NCBI RefSeq assembly: GCF_001831475.1
Contig: NZ_CP017688.1
Coordinates: 248,001 to 312,000, forward strand
Length of the DNA: 64,000 nt
Reading direction: 5' to 3'
Source of the DNA: Flavobacterium crassostreae
GTDB lineage: Bacteria; Bacteroidota; Bacteroidia; Flavobacteriales; Flavobacteriaceae
A model generated the notes under the pieces. The model saw nothing but the letters and a program-made list of their open reading frames with translations, was not told the DNA's origin and did no database searches. Both the position numbers and the translations under genes were made by a program. Positions 18,035 through 26,830 of this stretch are shown one piece after another. Numbering within the stretch: the stretch's first letter is position 1; every line of letters begins with the position of its first letter.

Positions 18035-18448
18035 ATGGGAGTTACATCATTTTTTAAAAATTTATTTGGCACAGCCAAAGAAACCACTGCAGCACTTAGT
18101 GAAAAAGCCGAAGCCTTTACAGAAGATGCTATGGCAAAAGTTAAAGAAACCGCAAATGACGTTGCAGACAAAGCTGAAAATGCATTTGATGACGCCAAAC
18201 AAGCAGCGGCACCATTATTGGATAAAGCAGATGATTTTGCAGACAAAGCAAAAGAAACCATCAGCAACTATTCTGACAAAACAGCAGAAGCACTAGAAGA
18301 CACCTTCGAAAACGTTAAAGACCATGCAAAGAATGCCATGGATAAAGTAGAAAATTTTGCGGAAGACGCAAAAGAAGCCATTGAGGACAAAATGGAAGAT
18401 TTTACCTCCAAAAAAACTGCCGCAGAGCCTACAAAAATTAAAGAATAA
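18035..18448 (+). CDS. Amphipathic helical-repeat protein (LEA/apolipoprotein-like)
   Basis: The 137-residue protein is almost wholly amphipathic helix made of Ala/Lys/Asp/Glu. It has loosely 11-residue units such as DKAENAFDDAK, DKADDFADKAK, DKTAEALEDTF and DKVENFAEDAK. There is no signal peptide and no Cys, Trp or Pro-rich core. The pattern resembles group 3 LEA or apolipoprotein repeats and YtxH/CsbD-type stress proteins; a desiccation or osmotic-stress role is inference. It ends in a terminator and is followed closely by a mechanosensitive channel gene. Other frames of this repetitive segment are also open, but only this one is compositionally sensible. Confidence 0.75.
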   Translation: MGVTSFFKNLFGTAKETTAALSEKAEAFTEDAMAKVKETANDVADKAENAFDDAKQAAAPLLDKADDFADKAKETISNYSDKTAEALEDTFENVKDHAKNAMDKVENFAEDAKEAIEDKMEDFTSKKTAAEPTKIKE

Positions 18449-18508
18449 AAGCACCTTCGAAAATAAGGACTCAAAAGTATTAATGCTTACTTTTGTATTA
18501 CAAACACC

Positions 18509-18535
18509 AACCTTCTCTCTTCGGGAAGGTTTTTT
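18509..18535 (+). terminator. Terminator between the helical-repeat gene and mscS-type gene
   Basis: AACCTTC pairs with GAAGGTT around a loop, followed by TTTTTT. It ends 14 bases before the MscS-type start codon. Confidence 0.75.
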
Positions 18536-18548
18536 AATATTCCAAAAA

Positions 18549-19382
18549 ATGACTCCAAATATCCATAATGCCACAAGCTATCTTAGTGTTTATTTCAAAG
18601 AATTTATTGGCTATTCTCCCAAACTAATTACGGCCTTTGTAATCCTTTTTATTGGTTTGTATGCCATCCGAATCATCAATAGACTTATTCGAAAAATAAT
18701 GATCAAAAGAGATCTGGACCCTACATTGACTAAATTTTTGGCTGATATCCTATTGTGGGCGCTTAGGATCCTGTTGTTTGTAACCTTTATTTCAAAATTA
18801 GGCATTGAAACTTCTTCTTTTGTCGCCATTTTGGGAGCCATGGGTTTGGCTGTTGGATTGTCCTTGCAAGGATCGTTATCTAACTTTGCTGGAGGAATGC
18901 TAATTATTCTATTTAAGCCCTTTAAGGTCGGACACACTATTGAAGCTCAGGGAGTTATTGCAACCGTTTGCGAAATACAAATTTTTGTAACCCAATTAAT
19001 TACCGCAAACAACCAAACTATCTTTATCCCTAACGGTATTTTGTCCAACGGCATTATTACCAATTACTCTCTTTTACAACAACGTAGAGCAGACCTGACC
19101 TTTTCGATTTCGTATGATTCGGACATTAAAAAAGCCAAAAACATTATTTTAACCTTACTGAAAAACAATCCTAAAGTACTAGAAAATCCAGAACCAGAGG
19201 TTTTTGTAAAAAATCTAACCGATAGCGCCATAGAACTTGCAGTAAGACCTTGGGCAAAAACAGAAGATTATGGCGCTGTATTTACAGAAACGCTTGAGAG
19301 TTGCAAAATTGCTTTTGATACTGCAGGGATTAACATACAGCCTTTTGTTAAAGAAATGTCTCAAAGCAATTCTCCTTCTTAA
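18549..19382 (+). CDS. Small-conductance mechanosensitive channel (MscS family)
   Basis: The 277-residue protein has three membrane helices (about residues 20-40, 62-84 and 90-125). The pore helix contains ILGAMGLAVGLSLQGSLSNFAGG, the MscS TM3 signature, and then the beta domain (FKVGHTIEAQGVIATVCEIQIF, IFIPNGILSNGIITNYS) and a C-terminal alpha/beta domain. It releases solutes on hypo-osmotic shock. I chose ATG 18549 (MTPNIHNATSYL), because the frame is open upstream into the helical-repeat gene and terminator but that extension is not family sequence. Confidence 0.92.
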   Translation: MTPNIHNATSYLSVYFKEFIGYSPKLITAFVILFIGLYAIRIINRLIRKIMIKRDLDPTLTKFLADILLWALRILLFVTFISKLGIETSSFVAILGAMGLAVGLSLQGSLSNFAGGMLIILFKPFKVGHTIEAQGVIATVCEIQIFVTQLITANNQTIFIPNGILSNGIITNYSLLQQRRADLTFSISYDSDIKKAKNIILTLLKNNPKVLENPEPEVFVKNLTDSAIELAVRPWAKTEDYGAVFTETLESCKIAFDTAGINIQPFVKEMSQSNSPS

Positions 19383-19384
19383 TA

Positions 19385-20053
19385 TTATTTTTTAGAAACC
19401 GTAATATTAAAATCTTTGAGGTAAAAAGGTTCAAAATAAGCTACATCTACGGTTTCTTTTAGTTGGTATTTTGCAAAACTGAGGCTACTCATTGCTTTGG
19501 CAGAAGGATATTTTATAGCTTCTAGAAAAGTAAAATTATCTTTACTTAGAATTGCTTTGCATTTATGAGCACAATCTCCTACAAAATAAACAGGTTGTTG
19601 GAATGTTTCAAAGGAGTTTTCGGTTATAATTTCTGCCATCGTATTGCGGACTATTTGCAAATCTTTGGTATAAATAGCACTATATACTTCCATTCTTCGA
19701 GCATCTATCATGGGTAGAATTATCCCTTCAGAGATGGTTGCTTGGGCCGCCAGCACCTTCAAGGTGTCTACAGCTATCAAAGGGATGGACAAAGCGTAAC
19801 ACAAGCCCTTAGCTGCCGAAACACCTATACGTAAACCCGTGTACGAACCCGGCCCCTGACTTACCGCTACTGCACTTAAGTCTGTAAAACCAATACCAGC
19901 TTCTTTCAAACTTTTTTCGATAAAAACATGCAAACGTTCAGCATGAGAATAGCCTTCTTCAGCAATTTCATTACAAACCAAAACCTTTCCTTCTTTTGCT
20001 ATTGCTACAGAACAGTTTTTTGTAGCAGTTTCTATATTTAATATGTAGGCCAT
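19385..20053 (-). CDS. tsaB: TsaB, tRNA N6-threonylcarbamoyladenosine biosynthesis protein
   Basis: The 222-residue protein is an ASKHA-fold partner of TsaD in t6A37 modification of ANN-decoding tRNAs. The start MAYILNIETATKNCSVAI, SHAERLHVFIEKSL, and the conserved VSQGPGSYTGLRIGVSAAKGL at about residues 63-85 are diagnostic. It is convergent with the MscS gene, with only two bases between stop codons. It lies downstream of the efflux genes but a terminator at 20143-20175 separates them. Confidence 0.93.
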   Translation of the reverse strand: MAYILNIETATKNCSVAIAKEGKVLVCNEIAEEGYSHAERLHVFIEKSLKEAGIGFTDLSAVAVSQGPGSYTGLRIGVSAAKGLCYALSIPLIAVDTLKVLAAQATISEGIILPMIDARRMEVYSAIYTKDLQIVRNTMAEIITENSFETFQQPVYFVGDCAHKCKAILSKDNFTFLEAIKYPSAKAMSSLSFAKYQLKETVDVAYFEPFYLKDFNITVSKK

Positions 20054-20142
20054 TATTTTATATCGTTTGTTTTTAATCTGTTTTTATAGTGCCACAAAGA
20101 AAACTAAAAGCAAGTAAATAAACAATTCTATTATAAAACAAA

Positions 20143-20175
20143 AAAATCGCTTAGTGGTTGCTACTAAGCGATTTT
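20143..20175 (-). terminator. Terminator of the TolC/MacA-type efflux operon
   Basis: AAAATCGCTTAGT (20143-20155) pairs with ACTAAGCGATTTT (20163-20175). On the minus strand the stem is followed by a T-run. It lies just after the efflux adaptor stop codon at 20195. Confidence 0.88.
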
Positions 20176-20194
20176 ATACTAACAAAATATTGGT

Positions 20195-21490
20195 TTATTT
20201 TTTACTGTCTTTATCGTCTTTATTAAGGGTTATCTTATCTCCAGAATTCAATTCTTTGGTCACCGTAGTGTATGGTCCCGTAACTACTACGTCTCCTTTT
20301 TTAAGCCCGCTCAAAATTTCAATATTACTATCGTCTTGTATTCCGGTTTTAATAATTCTTATTTTTGCTTTATCGCCTACTTTAACAAATACACATTCGT
20401 ATTTTTTGTCACTCTTTGCGGCTCGTTCTTTGTCTTGAGCAGTATCTAACATTTCTATCTCTTTAACGGCTGCCGTATCGGATTTTATTACTACGGAGCT
20501 AATTGGCACGTTGGTCACATTTTTCTTGGTTTTGGTTATAATATCTACCGTTGCAGTCATTCCTGGTCGGAAAGGAGAATAGGTTGCTGGCTTGTCCTTA
20601 AGCAGGTCTTGATAAGATGCTTTTATAATGCTTACTTTTACCTTAAAATTGGTCACCTGATTGGCTGTTAGCGCACTACTTGCTGAATTAGAAATACTAG
20701 TTACCACTCCTTTAAATTTCTTTTTAAAATAGGCATCTACCTCTACATTGGCTAGATCTCCTACTTTTATTTTTACAATATCGTTTTCGTTTACATCAAC
20801 CTCTACTTCCATATTGTTTAAATTGGCTACTCGGAGTATTTCGGTTCCAGTCATTTGCTGGGTACCCAAAACACGTTCTCCGAGCTCTACATTAAGCATC
20901 GATATAGTTCCGTCTGCTGGGGCATAAATCACGGTTCTGCCTAGATTATCTTTGGCCTCGTTTACCGATGCCGAAGCGCTTTGTACATTGAAATAAGCGG
21001 TTTCTTTAGTAGCCTTTGCCACTTGGTAGGTTGCGGTTACTTTATCCCAATCGGATTTGGATATAATGCCTTTTTCAAATAAAATTTTATTTCTATTATA
21101 ATTAGATTTTGCTTCGTTCAATTGGGCATTAGCTTGATTCAATCCTGCTTTGGATCCAGACAAACCCGCCACGGTTCTGTTTAAACTTGAGGTATATAAA
21201 TCTGGGTTAATTTTTACCAACAAATCTCCTTTTTTAACCAGCTGTCCTTCTTTTATAGGTAATGAAATTATTTCTCCAGAAACCATCGAAGCAATTTTCA
21301 CTTCGGTTTCTGGCTGTATTTTACCCGTTGCCGAAACAGTCTCTACAATGGTAGCTTGTGTTACAGTGGCTACCTCTACAGTAACTCCTTGGTCTTTATT
21401 GCCTATAATTCCTGCTTTAGATAGCACAAGTAACAAAACGATGAGAGCTATTGCTCCTCCAACAATATAATAAATTGTTTTCTTTGACAT
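20195..21490 (-). CDS. Efflux periplasmic adaptor (MacA/HlyD-type membrane-fusion protein)
   Basis: The 431-residue protein has an N-terminal membrane anchor (about residues 5-27) and a split biotinyl/lipoyl-like domain (SGEIISLPIKEGQLVKKGDLLVKI and VIYAPADGTISMLNVELGERV). These flank a helical hairpin of about residues 100-185. A beta-barrel and membrane-proximal domain follow (FRPGMTATVDI near 320, then the GLKKGDVVVTGP end). It bridges an inner-membrane transporter with TolC. The tolC-type gene is directly upstream, six bases away. No ABC or RND pump gene is beside it, so the pump is encoded elsewhere. The MacA-like spacing suggests an ABC partner (inference). Confidence 0.88.
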   Translation of the reverse strand: MSKKTIYYIVGGAIALIVLLLVLSKAGIIGNKDQGVTVEVATVTQATIVETVSATGKIQPETEVKIASMVSGEIISLPIKEGQLVKKGDLLVKINPDLYTSSLNRTVAGLSGSKAGLNQANAQLNEAKSNYNRNKILFEKGIISKSDWDKVTATYQVAKATKETAYFNVQSASASVNEAKDNLGRTVIYAPADGTISMLNVELGERVLGTQQMTGTEILRVANLNNMEVEVDVNENDIVKIKVGDLANVEVDAYFKKKFKGVVTSISNSASSALTANQVTNFKVKVSIIKASYQDLLKDKPATYSPFRPGMTATVDIITKTKKNVTNVPISSVVIKSDTAAVKEIEMLDTAQDKERAAKSDKKYECVFVKVGDKAKIRIIKTGIQDDSNIEILSGLKKGDVVVTGPYTTVTKELNSGDKITLNKDDKDSKK

Positions 21491-21496
21491 AATGAA

Positions 21497-22933
21497 TTAG
21501 TTTTGAATGATCGGAATTCCAAAATAGAATTCGAGTATTTTTATTTTAAAAATGTAATCGTATTTGGTTCTTAGAACTTCAGATTGGGCGTTAACGAATA
21601 AAGTTTGGGATTGATTTAGATCAAAGGAATGCAACATCCCTACCGCAAATTTTTCTTTAGCATAATCATACGCTCCTTGCCTTGCCTCTTGAGCACTTAG
21701 GGCCGCTTCATACGCTTTTAGCGCTCCTTTTGCATCCGTAAAGGCGGCATACACGTTTCTTTGTAAATTAAGATTTTCTTGTTCCAAGGCTATTTTAGAT
21801 CGTTCTAAACCCACCTTAGATCGCTCTATGGTATTGCGTGCCGAAAAACCGTTAAAAACAGGAATACGAAGTTGAAACCCAAATGACTGGCCTTTATTAT
21901 TGTTAAATTGATCCATAAATGGCGCTGGCCCTCCTAATAATCTAGTAAAATTGGGTGCTAAAACTTTTTGATTGGTTCCTTCTACAAATCCAATTGCAGA
22001 CGTTGGGTTTAGTGCATCCGGAATTACTCCAGTTATCCGATCACTATATGCTACCCGAGAACTAAAACCATAAAACGCTTGTAGAGTTGGCATCAATCCT
22101 CCTTTGGCTATTGCCAGATTTTTTTGTGCTATTTCTAAATTGGTTTGTGCTATTTTTAAGGTAGTTCGTTCTTCTTTTGCCTTGTTATAAATTGCGTTTA
22201 CATCTTGGTTCAAAATACTGTTCTGCGTTGCTAAAACAGCGTTATCTGCTACGTCAAATTTTGCAAATTCGTCTAGCTGCAACAGTTGCGCTAAACTTAA
22301 TTTGGATAATAGCAAGGCATTTTCGGAAGCTATCAGGTTTTGATTATTGGTCGCTAAAGTAGCTTTAATATCTAACAAATCGCCTCTAGGAATGGTTCCT
22401 GCAGCAACCAATTCTTCTGAACGGGAGAGTTGTTTTTGATTAAAGGACAATTGTTCTTGTTGCACTTTTAAATTTTCTTTATTAAAAAGCACTTGCAAAA
22501 AAGCATTAGCAACATTCAAGGCAATGTCTTCTTGCATTTTAGTCCATTGGTATTTTGCAGCCAGAATACCCAACTTTGCTTTGCGAAAGGCATTCTGATT
22601 TTGTAGTCCTTTATAAATATCTATACCAACATTGGCTCCAATAGACGTAAATTGTGTAGTCTGATTTTGCAACAAACCAGTGGTTATATCTTGGTTTAAA
22701 CCAATATTCCAGGAGTGAGAAGCCGAGGTATTTAAGGAGGGTAAAAAAGCTCCGAATGCCCCTTTTTTGTCTATCTCCGCTACTTGGCTATCTAATGCTG
22801 CTTGTTGGATAGAAATATTGTGTTCAATGGCATGTGCAACGCATTGTTCCAGTGTCCATTTCTGATCCTGTGCGTTAGAGGACATGCTAAAAGCAACGAG
22901 TAAAATTAAGGGAATCCAAATGGTGTTTTTCAT
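21497..22933 (-). CDS. TolC-family outer-membrane efflux protein
   Basis: The 478-residue protein has a signal peptide ending SSNAQ and the duplicated OEP repeats of TolC. Each half has long helices with NVANAFLQVLFNKENLKVQQ-type and NLEIAQKNLAIAKGGLMPTL-type segments. The length is typical. I chose ATG 22933 (MKNTIWIPLILL), which gives a clean signal peptide; the frame continues 11 residues further up without family sequence. It is first in the operon, with the adaptor next. Confidence 0.92.
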   Translation of the reverse strand: MKNTIWIPLILLVAFSMSSNAQDQKWTLEQCVAHAIEHNISIQQAALDSQVAEIDKKGAFGAFLPSLNTSASHSWNIGLNQDITTGLLQNQTTQFTSIGANVGIDIYKGLQNQNAFRKAKLGILAAKYQWTKMQEDIALNVANAFLQVLFNKENLKVQQEQLSFNQKQLSRSEELVAAGTIPRGDLLDIKATLATNNQNLIASENALLLSKLSLAQLLQLDEFAKFDVADNAVLATQNSILNQDVNAIYNKAKEERTTLKIAQTNLEIAQKNLAIAKGGLMPTLQAFYGFSSRVAYSDRITGVIPDALNPTSAIGFVEGTNQKVLAPNFTRLLGGPAPFMDQFNNNKGQSFGFQLRIPVFNGFSARNTIERSKVGLERSKIALEQENLNLQRNVYAAFTDAKGALKAYEAALSAQEARQGAYDYAKEKFAVGMLHSFDLNQSQTLFVNAQSEVLRTKYDYIFKIKILEFYFGIPIIQN

Positions 22934-22954
22934 GTCTTTTTTATGGATGTGTAA

Positions 22955-22962
22955 CAAAGCTA
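22955..22962 (-). promoter_or_regulatory. -7 element before the TolC-family gene
   Basis: The minus strand reads TAGCTTTG (TAnnTTTG), 21 bases upstream of the ATG at 22933. Confidence 0.5.
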
Positions 22963-23223
22963 TCACACAAATTTAATATTTATATACTAACTAAAATTTA
23001 TTTTCTGCTTTTTTATTACCCAATATCTTATTGTTTAAAGTTAGGGTAACCTCTATTAGATTCTTATAAGGCAATAGCGCTCCAAACACCCAACTTATTT
23101 TTTTTTAATAGAAAGCCATAACTTAGGTTGACCTATGAATAAGACTTGTTTGACACATAATTGTTACAGTTTTATCCAAAAACATATTTCTTTTAGTAAT
23201 TTTACAACTTAAAAAAACACCAA

Positions 23224-24627
23224 ATGGCCAAATACCTCTTCGTTTTAAGTGCTTTGTGTGCGCTACTTACTAACTGTGCAACAACACAAAAAATAGACAC
23301 TCTAAAACCCGAACCCGATGACGCCACACCTCTAGTATATGACAATCCTGCCTCATTTATCCACTTGCCAATTAGTATCAAATTAAAGGATATTGAAAAC
23401 CAAACCAATAGCGTATTGAATGGTTTAATTTATCAAGACACCGATATAACGGACGATAACATCGAAATAAAAATATGGAAATTAGCGCCAATAACCATTC
23501 AAAATGAAAATGCTGTTTCGGGCGAAAAAATACGAACCATTCTCCCTCTAAAAGCCATTGTAAAATACCGAATAGGCACCAAAACCTTGGGCGTTCCCCT
23601 CTACAATATACAAGAATTTAACTTAAACGGAATGGTTACCTTAGTTAGCGAAGTAAACCTAAATAACTGGAAATTAAACACTAAAACTAAATTAAAATCA
23701 TTAGAATGGAACCAAAGCCCTACGATGGTTTTATTTGGCAAAAACGTTCCCGTTACCTACTTAATGGATCCAGCCATCCAACTATTTAAGTCCAAAATTG
23801 AGACTGCCATGGATACAGCCATAGAAAATTCTATGGATTTTAAACCAAATGTATTGGCTGCTTTAGAGAAAATTTGCCTGCCCTTTCAAATGGATGCAGC
23901 TTACGAGAGCTGGTTTCGGGTTGTTCCTACCGAAATATACAGTACTGCTGCCAAACTAAAACAAGATACATTTTCCTTACAAATGGGTATGAAATGCACC
24001 ATGGAAACCTGGATAGGGCAACAGCCTGAAACAAAATTTGACGCTACAAAAATTGTATTAAAACCAGTTACTAAAATTCCTAATCAAATAACCGCTACTA
24101 TTGTGGCGGTATCTACTTATCTGGATGCCTCCAAAATAATTCGTAAAAATTTTGCCGGTCAAGAATTTCAATCTGGATCCAAAAAAGTACAAGTGCAAGA
24201 TGTAACCCTATGGCACAAAAACGGAAAGATCGTCGTGGCTTTGGAACTCACAGGCAGCATCAACGGAAAGATCTACCTAACAGGATCTCCGCAATACGAT
24301 AACAAATCAAAAGAAATATACTTTGGTTCTTTAGACTATGTCTTGGACACCAAAAACAAATTGATACGCACAGCAAATTGGCTTGCGCAAGGGTATATAT
24401 TAAATAAAATTAAAGCGAGTTGCCGCTATTCTATAGAGTCCAATTTAGAAGAAGGCAAACATACTATGCAGAAATACTTGCAAAATTATTCTCCAATGGC
24501 AGGAGTGTATGTTAATGGTAAAATGGAAACACTGGCATTTGATACAATTCAAATCACCAAAAACGCCATTATAGCTTTTATTAAAGCTAATGGCCAAGTC
24601 AATATTACCGTAGATGGACTAAAATAA
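23224..24627 (+). CDS. DUF4403-family lipoprotein
   Basis: The 467-residue protein has a lipobox-like LLTNC (Cys18) followed by ATTQK. The body matches DUF4403, with SFIHLPISIKLKDIENQTNSVLNGLIYQD at the start of the mature part, a middle segment VPVTYLMDPAIQLFKSKI, and a late LTGSINGKIYLTGSPQYD. The domain resembles lipid-binding tubular (SMP/BPI-like) proteins in general design, but no function is known to me. It is monocistronic, with no enzymatic motif. Confidence 0.82.
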   Translation: MAKYLFVLSALCALLTNCATTQKIDTLKPEPDDATPLVYDNPASFIHLPISIKLKDIENQTNSVLNGLIYQDTDITDDNIEIKIWKLAPITIQNENAVSGEKIRTILPLKAIVKYRIGTKTLGVPLYNIQEFNLNGMVTLVSEVNLNNWKLNTKTKLKSLEWNQSPTMVLFGKNVPVTYLMDPAIQLFKSKIETAMDTAIENSMDFKPNVLAALEKICLPFQMDAAYESWFRVVPTEIYSTAAKLKQDTFSLQMGMKCTMETWIGQQPETKFDATKIVLKPVTKIPNQITATIVAVSTYLDASKIIRKNFAGQEFQSGSKKVQVQDVTLWHKNGKIVVALELTGSINGKIYLTGSPQYDNKSKEIYFGSLDYVLDTKNKLIRTANWLAQGYILNKIKASCRYSIESNLEEGKHTMQKYLQNYSPMAGVYVNGKMETLAFDTIQITKNAIIAFIKANGQVNITVDGLK

Positions 24628-24642
24628 ACTAAAATGGGTTCG

Positions 24643-24879
24643 TTATACTTGCTTTTTGTTCTTGTATAACCGATAAACAGCATAACCAATAACTGCTACC
24701 AGAATATAAGGTATGGCCATCAAATACACAATTCCGTCATTTACAGCTTGTGCCTGAATATTGTTATCTTCGCCCCCTAAAGCCGCTCTACACATCGCAC
24801 ATTGGGCATGCATATTGGCAGAAAACAAAACAAATAAAAGGAACAAACTACCTAACCGAAACTTAATTGTATTACACAT
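24643..24879 (-). CDS. Small membrane protein with CxxC motif, coupled to DUF420 gene
   Basis: The 78-residue protein has a signal peptide or first membrane segment (about residues 8-25, ending NMHAQ). A short extracytoplasmic part follows with QCAMCRAALGG (a CxxC pair at residues 27-30), then a second membrane helix (about 49-68) and a basic tail. It overlaps the stop of the DUF420 gene by eight bases (ATGTGTAA), indicating translational coupling. The function is unknown. Because it is the last gene of the oxidase accessory operon, a role in copper, heme or thiol handling for cytochrome oxidase is a reasonable but untested inference. Confidence 0.75.
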   Translation of the reverse strand: MCNTIKFRLGSLFLLFVLFSANMHAQCAMCRAALGGEDNNIQAQAVNDGIVYLMAIPYILVAVIGYAVYRLYKNKKQV

Positions 24880-25411
24880 AATAAGGAGCTATCATTAAAT
24901 AAACTATAACACCAGTTACAGCAACGTACAACCAAATAGGAAACGTTATTTTGGCAATTTTTTTGTGGGTATCAAACCGCTCTGCCAACGCTCTAACATA
25001 GGTAATTAAAACCAATGGAATGATTACCACAGACAAAATAACATGCGTGATTAAAATAAAGTAATACACATACCGGACAAATCCTTTTCCTCCAAATGGA
25101 GTAGAATCGGAAGTCATATGATAAGCAACATACATTCCCAAAAAAAGTACCGAACAGCCTATTGCTGCTTTCATCAAATTTTCGTGTCTTTTTCTATTGC
25201 CGCTTTTGATGGCAATCACCGCCAAAACAAGCAATATGGCAGTAATAGCATTAACACTAGCATAAATCGGAGGCAAAAAAGTAAGGGGTGCCACATCAAA
25301 ACCCAACTTTCTTAGATTCACTCCAAAAAGAAGCACAACTACCAACGGAATTGCAATAGATAAAATCACAATCCACTTTTTATATTTCTGTTCTAAATTT
25401 TGCTTACTCAT
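24872..25411 (-). CDS. DUF420 membrane protein (CtaM/YozB-like oxidase factor)
   Basis: The 179-residue protein has five membrane helices and the DUF420 pattern, with NAITAILLVLAVIAIKSG, then HENLMKAAIGCSVLFLGMYVAYH and a HVILSVVIIPLVLITYVRAL segment. The His residues in HENLMK, AYH and THVILS are conserved. In Firmicutes, the DUF420 protein CtaM (YozB) is required for active heme-copper oxidase. Position directly after the Sco gene (five-base gap) supports the same role here. Confidence 0.88.
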   Translation of the reverse strand: MSKQNLEQKYKKWIVILSIAIPLVVVLLFGVNLRKLGFDVAPLTFLPPIYASVNAITAILLVLAVIAIKSGNRKRHENLMKAAIGCSVLFLGMYVAYHMTSDSTPFGGKGFVRYVYYFILITHVILSVVIIPLVLITYVRALAERFDTHKKIAKITFPIWLYVAVTGVIVYLMIAPYYV

Positions 25412-25416
25412 AACTA

Positions 25417-26103
25417 CTATTCTTCTAATAATAAACTAATATCTTGCTGTAGGTCCCTAACCCCTTTTTTATCCAACCCGTCATAATATAAAATAGGATT
25501 TCCAAAAGCATCCTTTCTGCAACGGATATTTCCTTGTTTATCAATTAAAGCAAAAAGACCCGAATGCTCAAAACCTCCAGCTACTTTGGCATTAGCAGCA
25601 GCATACAAATTAAACCCTTTGTTGGCTAAATCTAAAATAGCATTACGATCTCCAGTCAAAAAATTCCAATTTGCAGAGCGAACACCTAATAATGCCGCAT
25701 GTTCTTTTAAGACCTCTGAGGTATCTTTTTTAGGATCTATAGTGATAGACACAATCCCAAAATTAGGATTACCAAAAAACTTCTTTTCTACCAACAACAT
25801 ACTCTGATTCATTTTTGGACAGATAGAAGGACATGTAGTAAAGAAAAACTCTAAAACATAGACCATATCTTTGTAGTCATTATTGGTGATTGTTTGGTTA
25901 TTTTGGTTTACTAACTCAAATTTTGGAGCCACACCTATAACCACTAACTTTTCTTCTTTGACAGAAGCAGTCACTACCTTATCCAAACGATCCGCTTTAA
26001 CCACTTCGCCATTTTGAATTCTGGAAATAATCTTTGGAATGGCATAGATTCCAAACACCAAAATAATAAAAGATATACCTATATACGATTTATTCTTAAA
26101 CAT
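25417..26103 (-). CDS. SCO-family copper chaperone for cytochrome oxidase
   Basis: The 228-residue protein has an N-terminal membrane anchor (about residues 7-25) and a thioredoxin-like Sco domain. FFFTTCPSICPKMN carries the copper-binding CxxxC (Cys91, Cys95), and GGFEHSGLFALID carries the third ligand, His180. TIDPKKDTSEVLKEHA is the usual Sco motif. It delivers copper to, or reduces, the CuA site of oxidase subunit II. It is one base after the Cys-less Sco-like gene and five before DUF420. Confidence 0.93.
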   Translation of the reverse strand: MFKNKSYIGISFIILVFGIYAIPKIISRIQNGEVVKADRLDKVVTASVKEEKLVVIGVAPKFELVNQNNQTITNNDYKDMVYVLEFFFTTCPSICPKMNQSMLLVEKKFFGNPNFGIVSITIDPKKDTSEVLKEHAALLGVRSANWNFLTGDRNAILDLANKGFNLYAAANAKVAGGFEHSGLFALIDKQGNIRCRKDAFGNPILYYDGLDKKGVRDLQQDISLLLEE

Positions 26104-26104
26104 A

Positions 26105-26755
26105 TTAATTTTTTAAAAGTTGTTTAGTAGCATTGCGATTTTTTTTGAGTGCTGCGCGATATTCATAGAGTATAATCTTAAAATCATCTAGCATTTCGTT
26201 ACTTAATTCCGAAGGATGAAAGGTATTGTAACCCTCTTTATATTCTTTTGGATCTTTTCTGCCTCTTAGATTTTTCTTTTTATCAATAATATAAACATTG
26301 GGCGTGCCAGAAAACGCATCTAGTTTTTCAACTAAGTGTAGTTGTTTGTAGTATGCAGCAATATTTTCGGGAGTGGTAAAAACAAAGTGCCATTGAGAAA
26401 CGTCTGTAAATTCATCTAAGGCATCCACAATACTTCTAATATCTTGTTGTGTTCCTAAAGGACAAACCATCACAAACTGCAAATCTTTAAAGGTGTGGTA
26501 GCGTTGGTATATTTTTTGATTAAGGTTAAACAAATTACCTCTATTTTTAAGAATTTCAGATCCTGAAAAACCCAATATAGTTACTTTGTTATTCAAGGTT
26601 ACTTTTTCATTATTTAAAGATTCCCAATTACCCAAATCCGGAATATTAGCAGTAACCGTTGGCAAGGTAGTGTAACTATTTACCCCGGATGCAAAAAAAA
26701 GATACGCTACAATTGGAAGTATAAAAAGAACAAAGAGGACACTATTTTTTTTCAT
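26105..26755 (-). CDS. Sco/thioredoxin-like membrane-anchored protein lacking the CxxxC pair
   Basis: The 216-residue protein has an N-terminal anchor (about residues 5-23). A thioredoxin-like fold follows with the Sco-style order VTLNNKVTILGFSGSEI, LQFVMVCPLG, WHFVFTTPENI and NVYIIDKKKNLRGRKD. Where Sco has CxxxC it reads GSEILK (residues 65-70), and it keeps only one Cys (about 98), which is elsewhere. Copper binding by the Sco mechanism is therefore not possible. The gene lies one base before the real Sco gene and after the oxidase subunit IV terminator. A structural or regulatory role in oxidase assembly is inferred from position. Confidence 0.75.
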   Translation of the reverse strand: MKKNSVLFVLFILPIVAYLFFASGVNSYTTLPTVTANIPDLGNWESLNNEKVTLNNKVTILGFSGSEILKNRGNLFNLNQKIYQRYHTFKDLQFVMVCPLGTQQDIRSIVDALDEFTDVSQWHFVFTTPENIAAYYKQLHLVEKLDAFSGTPNVYIIDKKKNLRGRKDPKEYKEGYNTFHPSELSNEMLDDFKIILYEYRAALKKNRNATKQLLKN

Positions 26756-26784
26756 TATGATGTGAAATTTTTAATTACAAAAAT

Positions 26785-26816
26785 AAAAAAAAGGTACGCA
26801 ATGCGTACCTTTTTTG
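26785..26816 (-). terminator. Terminator after oxidase subunit IV gene
   Basis: A hairpin AGGTACGC/GCGTACCT with an AAT loop is flanked by A-runs and T-runs, so it can work on either strand. On the minus strand it ends the subunit III/IV operon 15 bases after the subunit IV stop codon. The Sco-like operon begins just beyond it. Confidence 0.85.
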
Positions 26817-26830
26817 TGAATTAATATATG

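Noticed and set aside
18066..18296. Second plus-strand frame inside the helical-repeat gene
   Set aside because: It is a Lys/Gln-rich frame-shifted reading of the repetitive sequence and lacks any fold pattern.
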